From assembly GCF_020080835.1 (NCBI RefSeq), contig NC_058158.1:7130001-7194000 (forward strand): DNA of 64,000 bases. The letters run 5' to 3'. A program made the position numbers and the translations under genes. This DNA comes from Cotesia glomerata (taxonomy: Eukaryota > Arthropoda > Insecta > Hymenoptera > Braconidae). Position 1 is the stretch's first letter, and the number at the start of each line of letters is the position of its first letter. This document shows, piece after piece, positions 1 to 10,829 of this stretch. Below the pieces are notes generated by a model. It saw nothing but the letters and a program-made list of their open reading frames with translations, had not been told where the DNA came from and did not search any database.

Positions 1-140
1 ACAACCCGTGGATTTTATTAGTTGAAAAAAATTTTTTTCCTTAAAACTATTCATTTTTATTTTAAATAAAATTTTTGATTAATAATAAAAGATTTTTTTT
101 CTTTTTCAATTTTTATTTTTCAAATTTTTTAATAAAATAA

Positions 141-1195
141 TCTATAATATTAAGAGAATAAGAAAAATTTTCTTTCCAGGATAGTCATATGATAAAATCG
201 GTTTTTTTTAGTGAAATTTAGTGTCATTGCAATGATCTTGACTTGAATTTATGCCTTTTCATAGTTTCATATCATTCTCACCAATAGTCAATTTATTATG
301 GTGAGTATTTAGGTTGCATTCGGAAATTATCTCTAGATACATAATTAAAAAATGATCTAGTATCTTGTGAACTATTGACATTTTGTAAGATATAAGCTCA
401 CCCCAACATTACACTCGTCGAGACCTTTCATTTGAATACCCACATCAATTTTTCATATATTTTGTATATTTTTATATTTCACAAATACCATATATATAAT
501 ATATAAAAAATGCCATGTGGGTACTCAAATGAAAGGTCTCGGTGAGTGTAACATCGAAATGAGGTTATATCTTAAAAAATGTCAATAATTAAGAAATGAC
601 CTTGTATCTTGTGAGCTATTAACATTTTTAAAGATATAAGCTCATCCCGATATTTTACTCATCGATCCCTTTCATTTGAGTACCCACATCAATTTTTCAT
701 ATATTTTATATATTTATATATTTCACAAATACCATATATATAAAATATATAAAAAATGTCATGTGGGTACTCAAACGAAAGGTTTCGATGAGTGTAACAT
801 CGAAATGAGTTTATATCTTAAAAAATGTCAATAATTAAGAAATGCCCTTGTATCTTGGGATTTATTAAAATTTTTAAAGATATAATATAAGCTCATCCCG
901 ATATTTTACTCATCGAGCCCTTTAATTTGAGTACCCACATCAATTTTTCGTATATTTTATATATTTATATATTTGACAAATATCATATATATAAAATATA
1001 TAAAAAATGCCATGCGGGTACTCAAATGAAAGCTCTTGATGAGTATAACATCGGGATGAGCTTATATCTTTAAAAACGTCAATAGTTAAGAAAGTACAGT
1101 GTAATTTAACAAAAGTCATTATTTAATAAAGCAAAATTTTAATTTTTTATACTTCCCAAGTCACGGCAGTTACATACTGACTGCAAGGTCGCTAA
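141..1195 (+). mobile_element. Non-autonomous Helitron, copy 1 (longest)
   Basis: It starts with TC followed by TATAATATTAAGAGAATAAG and ends in CTAA, between A (140) and T (1196). A near-perfect GCAGT-type hairpin lies about 10 bp before the end (about 1167-1185), the layout expected of a Helitron 3' end. The interior holds three palindromic units of about 200 bp: arms GAGTACCCACAT and ATGTGGGTACTCAAATGAAAG around an AT-rich spacer, flanked by AAGATATAAGCTCA. There is no transposase ORF. It lies about 430 bp upstream of Pdf. Confidence 0.8.
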
Positions 1196-1335
1196 TATTC
1201 CATAATTTCGATCACTATTTAAAAAATGAAAGTTTCAACCAAACAAATAGAGCGTACTTGAAAAATATCAAGATATACTCCTTGAAAATGTCTTCTGCAG
1301 ATTTCATAAAAGTCGAGTGTCTTTGACAGATTTTG

Positions 1336-1358
1336 TGACGTCAGCGGGTAGTATAAAA
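1336..1358 (+). promoter_or_regulatory. Probable Pdf core promoter: CRE plus TATA box
   Basis: A full palindromic cAMP-response element, TGACGTCA, lies at 1336-1343, and a TATAAAA box at 1352-1358. This spacing would place the start site near 1380-1390. The Pdf start codon at 1627 is preceded by a splice acceptor (TTTATTGCAG, ending 1622), so the leader is probably spliced; a candidate donor is CAA^GTAAAA near 1548. The motifs are seen; their use as the promoter is inferred. Confidence 0.5.
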
Positions 1359-1626
1359 TCCATGATGATTTATGGGAAATCCGAAGTTGTCTTGGAGCTT
1401 TCTAAGCATCAAGTTCTCTATTTAAATTCATTTATTATTTTTTACTTATGTTTTGATCATTAATGACAAAAATTTAATAATTTATATAGTCTTTTAAAAT
1501 TTTTGACTCGGCGTTTAAAAAAAATAAAAAACCAAGTTAAATTTTCAAGTAAAACAAAATATTTTAAGATTACTTATAAATATAAACAGCCAATTAAGTT
1601 GACAATAATTTTTTTATTGCAGAAAA

Positions 1627-1954
1627 ATGATTCACGCAAGTAAAATAACAGCTAATATTTTAATATTAACTGTGTTTTTATTAATTATTGACTCTACTGA
1701 CGCGACAATTGAAGACATGGATCGAGAAATAGCGGCTAATTTTCCGTACGGGCGAGGAATGGTAATTACTTTATTTTTTTTATGCAAAAAATCACATAAA
1801 ATTTTTTATTTATTATTTACAGGATAATGAGCAAGTGCAATTAGCCAGATTATTGCTATCATACCCACGAGGTATGGGTCACCCAAAACGCAACTCGGAG
1901 TTGATAAATTCACTGCTCGGGTTGCCAAAAAATATGAACAACGCTGGTAAATAA
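1627..1954 (+). CDS. Pdf: Pigment-dispersing factor (PDF) neuropeptide precursor
   Basis: Two coding exons, 1627-1761 and 1823-1954, join in phase 0 (ATG^gtaatt ... ttacag^GAT) to give 88 residues. Residues 1-26 are a hydrophobic signal peptide ending near STDA. A PDF-associated propeptide follows, containing two similar patches, FPYGRGM and SYPRGM. A dibasic KR site then releases NSELINSLLGLPKNMNNA, followed by Gly (amide donor), Lys and stop. That is the 18-residue amidated PDF, identical to the honeybee peptide as I recall it. PDF is the output peptide of insect clock neurons and acts on a class B GPCR. The intron is only 61 bp. The first exon also reads through into the intron as a 66-residue ORF, which is not the real product. 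The gene converges with Cdk11 copy A. Confidence 0.95.
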
Positions 1955-2789
1955 ATAATTAATCAACCTTCTGTAATGATTGATGACAAATGATTAACAA
2001 ATTTGCAAATATGTTTAGTATGTAATCCAAATATATTTACTACTGTAGTTAATTGATAAATGAATTTAAATATTCGTCTGTATACCAAAAAAAAACCAGA
2101 TATATAAGGTGAGATAAGATTGTATCAATGAATAAATAAGAATGTGAATTACATTAAAGTAGTCTTTATTTTTTATTTATATTTTTTATAAGTATATAAA
2201 TCCTTGCTTTTATTTTTTAACTTTAATTCTGTACACGATACACACATTTATTACACATATAACTGCAACATACGATACTTTTATTAAAAGTATCTTACAG
2301 GTTATTTATTTGATCGATTTATCACTCAATCAATCAATTTATAAGTTAATTATATTTACACTATTTTATTTTTTACCTTTGCATCGATATATGTATGTTG
2401 TTTTTCTATTTAATAGTAGTAAAAATAATTAAAAAGTATAAAATAAAGTATGAAATAAATTCCAGTAGACGTCAATAAATTCATTGTTCTGTTACATTAC
2501 TTTTTTCGTTTTAAAATTTTAAATAATAAATCCGATCATAAGTATTTTTTATTAATAAATTATATCAGTGCGTTCTATTCCATTGAAATTGGAATGTCGA
2601 TGTACTACCACACGGAATCTAAACAATTATTAAAATTATGTTATTATTTCTGATAAATATTAGTTATAATAAAATTAAGGACTAATAATTAATTAATTAA
2701 TTAATTAATTAAGTCATTGAGAACGTTCATACATGAGAAGCTATGAAAAAAAAATAAATCATTAACAATTTTAATTCATACAATTATAA
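1955..2789. other. Pdf 3' region and spacer, AT-rich
   Basis: No gene is seen. It holds the Pdf 3' untranslated region, an (AATT)n run at about 2687-2711, and then the start of Helitron copy 2. Confidence 0.6.
2131..2136 (+). terminator. Candidate polyadenylation signal of Pdf
   Basis: AATAAA lies 177 nt after the Pdf stop codon, in a 3' region with no other gene. The region is AT-rich, so chance hexamers are common; this one is simply well placed. Confidence 0.4.
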
Positions 2790-3692
2790 TCTATATTATT
2801 AAAAGAATAAATTTTGTGGCCAGTGTATTTATATGATAAAATGGGTTTTTATGATTAAATTGGGTATCATTGGAAAGGTCATGACTTGAATTTGTGCTTT
2901 ATCAAGGTTTCATAACATGCTCACCAATAGTCACTATATTATGATAAATATTAAGGCTGCATTCGAAAATGCCCTATCTTTAGATACATAATTAAGAAAT
3001 TATCTTGTATCTTGAGAACTATTGACATTTTTAAAGATATAAGTTAATTTCGATGTTACACTCATCAAGACCTTTCATTTGAGTACCCACATCAATTTTT
3101 CATATATTTTATATATTTATATATTTTACAAATACCATATATATAAAATGTATAAAAAATGCCATGTGGGTACACAAATGAAAGGTCTCGACGAGTGTAA
3201 CATCGAAATGAGTTTATATCTTAAAAAATGTCAATAGTTAAGAAATGATCTTGTGTCTTGTGAACTATTGACATTTTCAAAGATATAAGCTCACCCCGAC
3301 ATTACACTCATCGAGAGCTTTCATTTGAGTACCCACATCAATTTTTCATATATTTCATATATTTATATATATTATATATATGTATATATGAAAAATATAT
3401 CAAAAATGCATGTGGGTACTCAAATGAAAGCTCTTGATGAGTGTAACATCGGGATGAGCTTATATCTTTGAAATATATATTATATATATGTATATATGAA
3501 AAATATATCAAAAATGCATGTGGGTACTCAAATGAAAGCTCTTGATGAGTGTAACGTTGGGATGAGCTTATATCTTTAAAAACGTCAATAGTTAAAAAAG
3601 TACAGTGCAATTTGACATAAGTCATTATTTAATAAAGTAAAATTTTATTTATTTATAGTTCACAAGTCACATAGTGACTGCAAGGTTACTAA
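2790..3692 (+). mobile_element. Non-autonomous Helitron, copy 2
   Basis: It begins TC (2790) followed by TATATTATTAAAAGAATAAA, and ends CTAA at 3692, between A and T. The end hairpin is shortened (GTCAC-ATA-GTGAC). The last internal unit is duplicated in tandem (about 3370-3600) and carries the variant ACGTTGGGATGAG, shared with copy 4 inside Cdk11 copy B, so these two belong to one subfamily. It lies just past the 3' end of Cdk11 copy A. A 95-residue minus-strand ORF here is only the palindromic repeat read through. Confidence 0.8.
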
Positions 3693-3748
3693 TAGTTATT
3701 AAATGAAAAAAAAAAATTAAAGCGAGTTTAATAAAAACAGTAAAACAA

Positions 3749-3754
3749 TTTATT
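3749..3754 (-). terminator. Candidate polyadenylation signal of Cdk11 copy A
   Basis: AATAAA on the minus strand, 71 nt past the stop codon at 3825. Confidence 0.45.
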
Positions 3755-3824
3755 ATAAAACTCCCGTATAATATATCATCATATATGAACGATCTTAATA
3801 ACAGTAAATAATAAAATAACAAAA

Positions 3825-6800
3825 TTACCAAAACTTGAGATGAAAACCACCACCGACAGGCGCTGCGCCGCGGCCGCTTTCCATAAGACCCATATGAAAT
3901 CCACCCGAAGCATTGATCTCAGCATCGTCATTGTCCCCAAGCTGTTTGTACTCTTTGCCACCACTGGGTGGCTTAGGAGAAGCATTAGTAGTCGCACGGA
4001 TGCCAAGCTCCGACTTGGCAGGCCAGGTAGGGAACATCGCGGGGTCTATTGGCAGCGGAGTCTCCGTAAAGTAAGTATGCTGAAGAGCGTCCTCAGCAGT
4101 CATACGTTGCGCCGGATCATAGGTCAGCATTTTATTCAGCAGTTCAATTCCGTTGTCAGATAACTTCAAACTGAATCGCTGTCTTAAATTGTTCACCGGA
4201 TAAGATTGTGCGAAAGGTATCTTAGAGACGACTGGCAGCTTTGAGTAACCAGGCCAAATACGGTCACTGGGAGTGCCCAGTTCTTTAAAGATTTTTTGCA
4301 GTTGATCAATCTCGGATTTCCCGGGAAAAAGAGCTTCCATGCGTATCAGCTCGGCGAATATGCATCCTACAGACCACATGTCGATAGGCGTGCTGTATTC
4401 TTTGCCATTTAGCAATAATTCTGGCGCACGGTACCAAAGAGTCACCACAACTGGAGTGTATTGGCGCAGAGGTGATCCATATTCTCTGGCTAATCCAAAA
4501 TCACCGACCTTGAGGATCCCCCTGTGGCTCAGCAGCAGGTTTGAGGTTTTTAAATCGCGATGGAGGATCCAATTGTCGTGTAAATGCGCTACTGCTTTCA
4601 ACAACTGCTGCATAAGACACTTTACTTCGCTGGGCAAAAAGTTTTGCTTTTTCTGCTTCATCGTTTCCATCAGAGACTTCAGGTCGTGCTCTACGTAGTC
4701 CATCACGATGAATATCTTGTCCATGTTGCTGCCGACGACAATCTCGCGGACGGTAACAATATTCGGATGCTGCGCTTTCAACAACGTATTTATCTCCCTT
4801 AGACTAGTAATAGGAAACCCTTCCTTTTCCTTCTCCATTTTCAATCTTTTCAGCGCGACTATTTCTTCTGTGCGTTTATCACGTGCCCGATATACAACAC
4901 CGTAAGTACCTTCTTCGATGCGGTTCAGACACTGAAACTCTTCTACGCTACGGCATCCTTGGATGGCAGGTAAGTATGGAGGTAGCTCGGGTTCTTTTTC
5001 TTCTTTTACTACAATTTTCACCCCTTCGGGTTCTTTGGTTGTGCCGTTCGACTCGATATGTCCTGGAGATCCTCCATCAGAGTGGTCTGACTTGGTGAGT
5101 CGCTCGACAGAAAGCGGACTAGGGTTGTTGTAATAGTCAGACCCGTCGTTAGAGTCGTCGTTGGACCCCTTGTTCGTGTCATTCGAGTCATCGTCATCGT
5201 CATCGTCATCATCGCTACTCGTGTCTGACGAGTCTGACGTATGTCTATCCGATGATTTGTCTCGACCGCTGTGGCGGTCTTCTGACGAATGCCTTCCTTG
5301 AGATCTGCAATTCGATTTAGTTTTTTTTTTTATTGACTATTTCCATGTGAATAAATTTGTTTAATATATAGAAAGAAAATAATTAGGCTATCAAACACTA
5401 GTTTTAAGATCGGTCTTAAGATCAAAAGTTCACATAAGAATTTTTTACACTACGTATACTTTTTTTGTACTAGTGACATTTTTAAAGATATAAGCTCATC
5501 CCAATGCTATACTCATCAAGAGCTTTCATTTGAGTACCACATGCATTTTGATATATTTTTCATATATACATATGTATAATTTATATAAATATATGAAAAA
5601 TTGATGTGGGTACACAAATGAAAGGTCTTGATGAGTATAACATCGGGATGAGCTTATACCTTTAAAAATGTCACTAGTTCACAAGATACAAGGTCATCTC
5701 TTAATTATTGACATTTTTTAAGATATAAACTCATTTCGATGTTACACTCCTCGAGACCTTTCATTTGAGTACCCACATGGCATTTTTTATAAATATTATA
5801 TAGATGGTATTTGTGAAATATATGAAAAATTGATGTGGGTACACAAATGAAAGGTCTCGATGAGTGTAATATCGGGGTGAGCTTATATCTTTAAAAATGT
5901 CAATAGTTCACAAGATACAAGGTAATTCCTTAATTATTGACATTTTTTAAGATATAAACTCATTTCGATGTTACACTCATCGACACCTTTCATTTGAGTA
6001 CCCACATGGCATTTTTCATATATTTTATATATATGGTATTTGTGAAATATATAAATATGTAAAATATATGAAAAATTGATGTGGGCACTCAAATGAAAAG
6101 TCTCGATGAATGTAATATCGGGGTGAGCTTATATCTTTAAAAATGTCAATAATTCTCAAGATAAAAGATCATTTCTTAATTATGTCTCCAGAGATAGAGC
6201 ATTTTCGAATGAAGCATAAATACTTTTTATGATCATCATAATTTTTCTTATTCTCTTAATAATATAGAGGTACTGAATGGGTTCATATAAAAATAAAAAT
6301 AAAAATAAAAATAAAAATGAAACATACTTTGGAGATTTTGACTGGTCATCATCTGATTGTACAGGACTAAGACTATCGTCAGTCAACTCAACAATTTGAT
6401 CATGATTATGATCTGGACTATGTGGACGTTTTTCCCCTCTCTTTAATCTCCTTGCTTGTAATTCTATTCTAGAAACTTCCTTCCTCCTGACCATTTCCCG
6501 ATCAGCTTCCAGTAGTCTATTAAAAATAAAAATTATCTCAAAAAAATTCTAGTTACTTAAAGATTTTCAAAATTATATAAATTAACATACTTAAGGTACC
6601 TCTCCTTGCGCATTTCCTGCTCGTTAAGTTCCTTAATGTCTTTGGGCTGCAGCGGCAAGTCATTGAGATCCAATTCTTCAATATCATGGATCTGTATACC
6701 CTCCATCATTGATTCGCGCATCTGTTTATCGCGGTGTTCGCGTTCGCGGTCGTTTTTATCTCTATCCCGATCGCGCGCTCTGTCGTACTTGTGATTCCGC

Positions 6801-8962
6801 TTATGCCGCTTCTCTCTGTTCGATCGCTCCTCCATCAACTCATTTTCAGGATACGGATCATCTATATTCTGTAGATGACGCCGGTCGTCCATTCGTCCGC
6901 CTCCTCCTCGGCCGTCATTCATCATCATCCTTACATCACCCCGTCTGTCGCGCGTATCCTCCATTCTCATATCTCGGCGGTCTCGAGGTTCACGCGACTC
7001 TTCTAAACGCAACTCCCGACGTGATTCCGGTTTATATTCACGTAAATCCCTTGGATCATCTCGTCTTTCACGTCTTTTGTCAAGTAATCTTGAAACGAAG
7101 TTCCTTTATTCAGTATATTAGTAAAAAAATTGTACAAAAATAATAAATAAGTTGGTTTAAATAAAATAAATAAGTTAACAATTAATATGTATTTTTAAAT
7201 AAAAATAAAAGTATTCAATAATGGAAAAATTTTTCGTAATGGATCATTACAAAATAACTGAATTGATTAAAAGTTTTTTTAACAATTTAATTTGTAAATT
7301 ATTAACAAGACAAATTTAAGTGCTTAAATGTGTGATGTCTGGTAAATTTAGTATTATCTTATATAATAATAATTTGGTAATTTTTTAATAAAAAAATATT
7401 TACTGCAGACAAATATAATTATTAAACAAGACAAAATAATACTTTAGACGTATTAAAAAATTTCAGCTATTAAGAAATTTTTCAAACAGAGAATTTTTAA
7501 CAAATTTAATTAAAAAAAATTTTTTTTTAATTGTACTTGTAATTTATGATACTGAGATTAGCTGATAACTATCAATTTTTTTAATTTTTATGAAAAATTA
7601 ATTACAATAAAAAAATGTTTTAAAAAATTTTTACTAATAAGTTTTTTTTAATCTTCACATGTGAATTTTTTTATTACATTTTTTTCATCATAATTTCATT
7701 GCTATAAAATTATAAAAAAATTTCTAATATTTGTCAACTTCAGTGTCATTATAATTTATAATGCTAAAGTTAGCCGACGTTTTTAATTTTTTGATTATTT
7801 TTCATTTATTAAATTAGAATTAAAAAATATTTTTAAAAAATTGCACTTATAGTTTTTCAAGTTTTCTACAAATAAAATTTTTATTTTTATTTTTTTGTAA
7901 TAATTTTTTCAATAAAAAAAATTCTTAAATTTTTTAGATGTCGGCTAACTTGATTTTCATTTATAATTTATATAATATTTTTATGACAAGAGTTATCCGA
8001 CATTTAAAAATTTTAGAATTTTTTTTATTGAAAAAATCATTACAAAAAAGATTTTTTTTTAATTTCATTTATAAAAAATTTAAAAAACTGTAAGTGGACT
8101 TGAAAAAAATTTTTTTTAGTTTTTTTTTAATAAACTAAACTAAATCAAAAAATAAAAAATGTCGGTTAACTATAATTATAATATTTGTAAGTATTTATTT
8201 TTCCTAGTAAATAAATACTTAAAAAAATTGAAATATAAATTTTGTACTTTATTAAAAAAAAAAGTCTGACTTTAGTATAATTTTGACATATTTTTTGTCT
8301 ATTTTTTGCATAACTGATACTTGTTAAATTAAAAAAAAAAAAAATCAAAATAGCAAATGAAAAATAACTTACCTAGTACGTAAATCTTCAAGAACACGAT
8401 CACCAGTGTTCCTTTCTTTCCTTTCATGCCTAGATGACTCTCTGTCACTGGTAGCAGCACTTCGAGAGTGAGAATCGAGTCTCTCAGAGCGTTCTAATCT
8501 GTCACGATCTCTCTTAGACCCGTCAGACGCTGATTCCAAACCGTGTCTACGGTGCCTGTGTTTATTTTCTCTGCGCCGATCTTCCCGGTCGTGGTGCCTC
8601 GACTTGCGATCTTTGTCATCGCGCCTATCACGTCTCTCTCCATGTTTCTCTCGTCTTCTCGAGGACGTCGATTTACGTAAACGTAGAGCTGCCTGTGGTG
8701 GTTTGATATCCAACGAATCAGCAGTATCACCTGCTTCCTCCTCTGAGAAACTGTTATTAATTTTATTATTTTTACAAACCGTCTATCAATCAAAGAACGA
8801 CAATTAATATCAAATAAAATAGAAAGTTTAATTCATTAAATTAATCAATAAATAGATAAATAAATAACTAAGTAACCTTAAAATAGCTCACCTAAAATCA
8901 TCAATATCTTTCATTGGACTTTTTTTTATTTCACCGTCCTCACTCTGATTGTCTATGTCCAT
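3825..8962 (-). CDS. Cdk11: Cyclin-dependent kinase 11 (PITSLRE), copy A
   Basis: Five exons read 8962-8892, 8750-8373, 7088-6591, 6516-6328 and 5304-3825; phases agree throughout and give 871 residues. The N-terminal 400 residues are rich in Arg, Glu and Ser (RRRENKHRHRRH, RDRDRDKND), as in nuclear splicing-linked kinases. An acidic Asp run follows, then the kinase domain from about residue 500. Visible in order are the glycine loop EEGTYGVVYR, the VALK lysine (about 531), the diagnostic PITSLRE (543-549), HRDLKTSN (Asp about 629), DFG (647-649), and the activation segment YTPVVVTLWYRAPE. The C-terminus is GGFHLKFW, close to the family's usual GFxLKF. CDK11 pairs with L-type cyclins and acts in transcription, splicing and mitosis. 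Intron 4 carries Helitron copy 3 in minus orientation. Copy B lies immediately upstream in the same orientation. Exon 2 starts at the CAG acceptor that yields SFSEEEAGD; a nearer AG would break the frame. Confidence 0.93.
5465..6268 (-). mobile_element. Non-autonomous Helitron, copy 3, 3'-truncated, in Cdk11-A intron 4
   Basis: Minus orientation. The 5' end, TC followed by TATATTATTAAGAG, starts at 6268. The palindromic units run down to about 5465, where the match stops at GACATTTTTAAAGATATAAGC. The usual terminal hairpin and CTAG are missing, so the 3' end is truncated or diverged. It fills most of the 1023-bp intron (5305-6327). Confidence 0.7.
6290..6318. repeat. (AAAAAT)n simple repeat
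   Basis: About five tandem AAAAAT units just downstream, in gene sense, of Cdk11-A exon 4 and beside the Helitron 5' end. Confidence 0.8.
7761..8175. mobile_element. Two miniature inverted-repeat elements (AGTTAGCCGAC family) in Cdk11-A intron 2
   Basis: Copy 1, about 7761-7960, runs from GCTAAAGTTAGCCGAC to GTCGGCTAACTTGATTTTCAT. Copy 2, about 7980-8175, runs from GAGTTATCCGACATTTAAAAA to AATGTCGGTTAACT. The shared interior includes a core close to AAAACTGTAAGTGCAATTTTT. Each is about 200 bp and has no coding capacity. They lie in the 1.3-kb intron between exons 2 and 3. Confidence 0.7.
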
Positions 8963-10829
8963 TTTTTTTACAGTTTTTACTAATCACATTTGTGTATCTT
9001 CATTTGTGTTTGTTTAATAAATAAAAAACGTAATTATTACGTTATTATTAAATATATATTAATATAAATGTTTTTATAATTTTATTTGTTGGTTACAGCC
9101 ATCGTTTCGGATTAACGCCGCTCAGTGGCGCACTCATTCATATTCGTCATACTGAAGTTAGCTGACAACTGTCAATTTTTTAAGTATATACTCATAACAA
9201 ATCAATTACAGTAATAAAAAATGAAAATAAAGTTAACCGATATCTAAAAATTTTTATGATTTTTTTTATTAAAAAACTATAACAAAAAAAAAAAAAAATT
9301 TTTTTCATTTGTTAAAAACCTCAAAAACTTTAAGTGCAATTTTTTAAAAATATTTTTAGTTATAATTTAATAAATTAAGCAAAATAAAAAAAATAAAAAT
9401 TTCGGCTAACTTTATTAATTTAGCAAATATTTAATAATTTTAAGAATTTTTCTAATAAATAAATTACTGCATAAAAAAAAAAATAAAAAAAATTGACCTT
9501 TAGAAAATTTAATAAATTAAAAATGCAATTTTTCAAAATTAATTTTTTGGAACAAATTTTTTATGTGAAATAAAATTAAAAAATGGTCAAAAGTAACAGC
9601 TAACTTTAATATCATTGATAAAAATGCTTTTCAAAATTTCCTCATGTAAATTTATTTAGCAGATATTTAATAATTTTAAGAACTTTGTTAACAAAAAAAT
9701 TGACATCTAGAAATTAAAAAAAATCAAAAATGCAATTTTTTTAAAATAATTCTTTGGAACAAATTTTTTTGTTTACTATAGTTAAAAAATGATAATTTTA
9801 ATGTCATAAATTTTTACTAATAATTTTTTTTTAATTTTCACATGTGGAATTTAATTTATTAAATTTTTTTTCTAAATAATGTCATTGCTATAAAATTATA
9901 AAAAAATTTCTAAACTCAATTTCAGTATCATATATATATATGTTTCCAACAAGTTGGTATTTTCACTTCCTATTGGCTGATTGAAATAATCCGCGCTTTA
10001 TCATGTCAGAACACATCCAAAACAATTATTATAAAAAATCAATAATTAAATACAAGAAAGAATACCAAGTGCTCTATTGAAGTAGTCATTTATTTTCAAT
10101 CATTATAATACAAATATATAAATTCAATAATTTTACCTAGTCTGATTTGTTTCTGGGTTATCTTAAACCTGTGAACAATGTCAATAAACTTTAGATATTA
10201 CATAATTATAACAATAAATGATACTTTAATATAAAGTACCTTACAAATGACTTCATTAGTATTTAACCTTATTACATGCGTTTTGTGGTTGAATATTTAA
10301 TTAATTAACCATTTGTACAATACTTAGATTTAAACATTTAAACTAGCCGTAGAAAAATAATTGGCGTGTAAAGAACATACCATGATATAGTAACAAATTT
10401 CAATTGAAATTTATTGTATTTTTAAAATCTTAAAAAAATTATTTATTTACGACAAAAATAAAAGCTATTTCAATCTTTAATGTATTTCGTTGACGCGCTT
10501 TGTTAAGTAGAGTCGAATCGTCATTCGAATCATGTACATCCATCGGAGATCTAAAAAATTATAATTAATAATTAATATTATTAATCATTACTTACATTAT
10601 CAAGTATATGAAAACTAATTAAGCAGATAGTTGATCAATTAAAGAATTTTTTTAATAAACAAATTATAGCAAAAAAAATTGACATGTAGAAATTCAAAAA
10701 AAATTAAATATGCAATTTTTTAAAAACAATTTTTTGGAATAAATTTGTTTGTTAAACAAAATTTAAAAGTTGTCAAGTGACTGCTAACTTTAATGACATA
10801 TCAAGTATTGATTTAAAATAATAAAAATA
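8963..10829. other. Spacer between the two Cdk11 copies, filled with miniature elements
   Basis: It holds the copy-A promoter side (8963-9150) and the copy-B 3' side. Between them are one AGTTAGCCGAC-family element (about 9220-9412) and three of the sister family with ends close to TTAGCAGATATTTAAT and GACTGCTAACTTTAATGTCA: about 9415-9612 and 9648-9808 (both diverged), and 10612-10798. A SINE or gene is not apparent. The spacer explains why the copies stand 1.9 kb apart. Confidence 0.6.

Noticed and set aside
3338..3625. Minus-strand ORF of 95 residues and its look-alikes at 12911-13189, 34950-35138, 46433-46615, 46907-47101 and 41130-41375
   Set aside because: They share similar peptides (…DISSSRCYTHQELSFEYPHA…), but this is read-through of the palindromic Helitron monomer. 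There is no start context, the ends vary, and the same arm occurs inverted within each copy.
4339..5098. Plus-strand ORFs opposite the Cdk11 kinase exon (and at 11473-11922)
   Set aside because: Antisense shadows of a GC-richer coding exon. Their similarity between copies follows from the kinase conservation.
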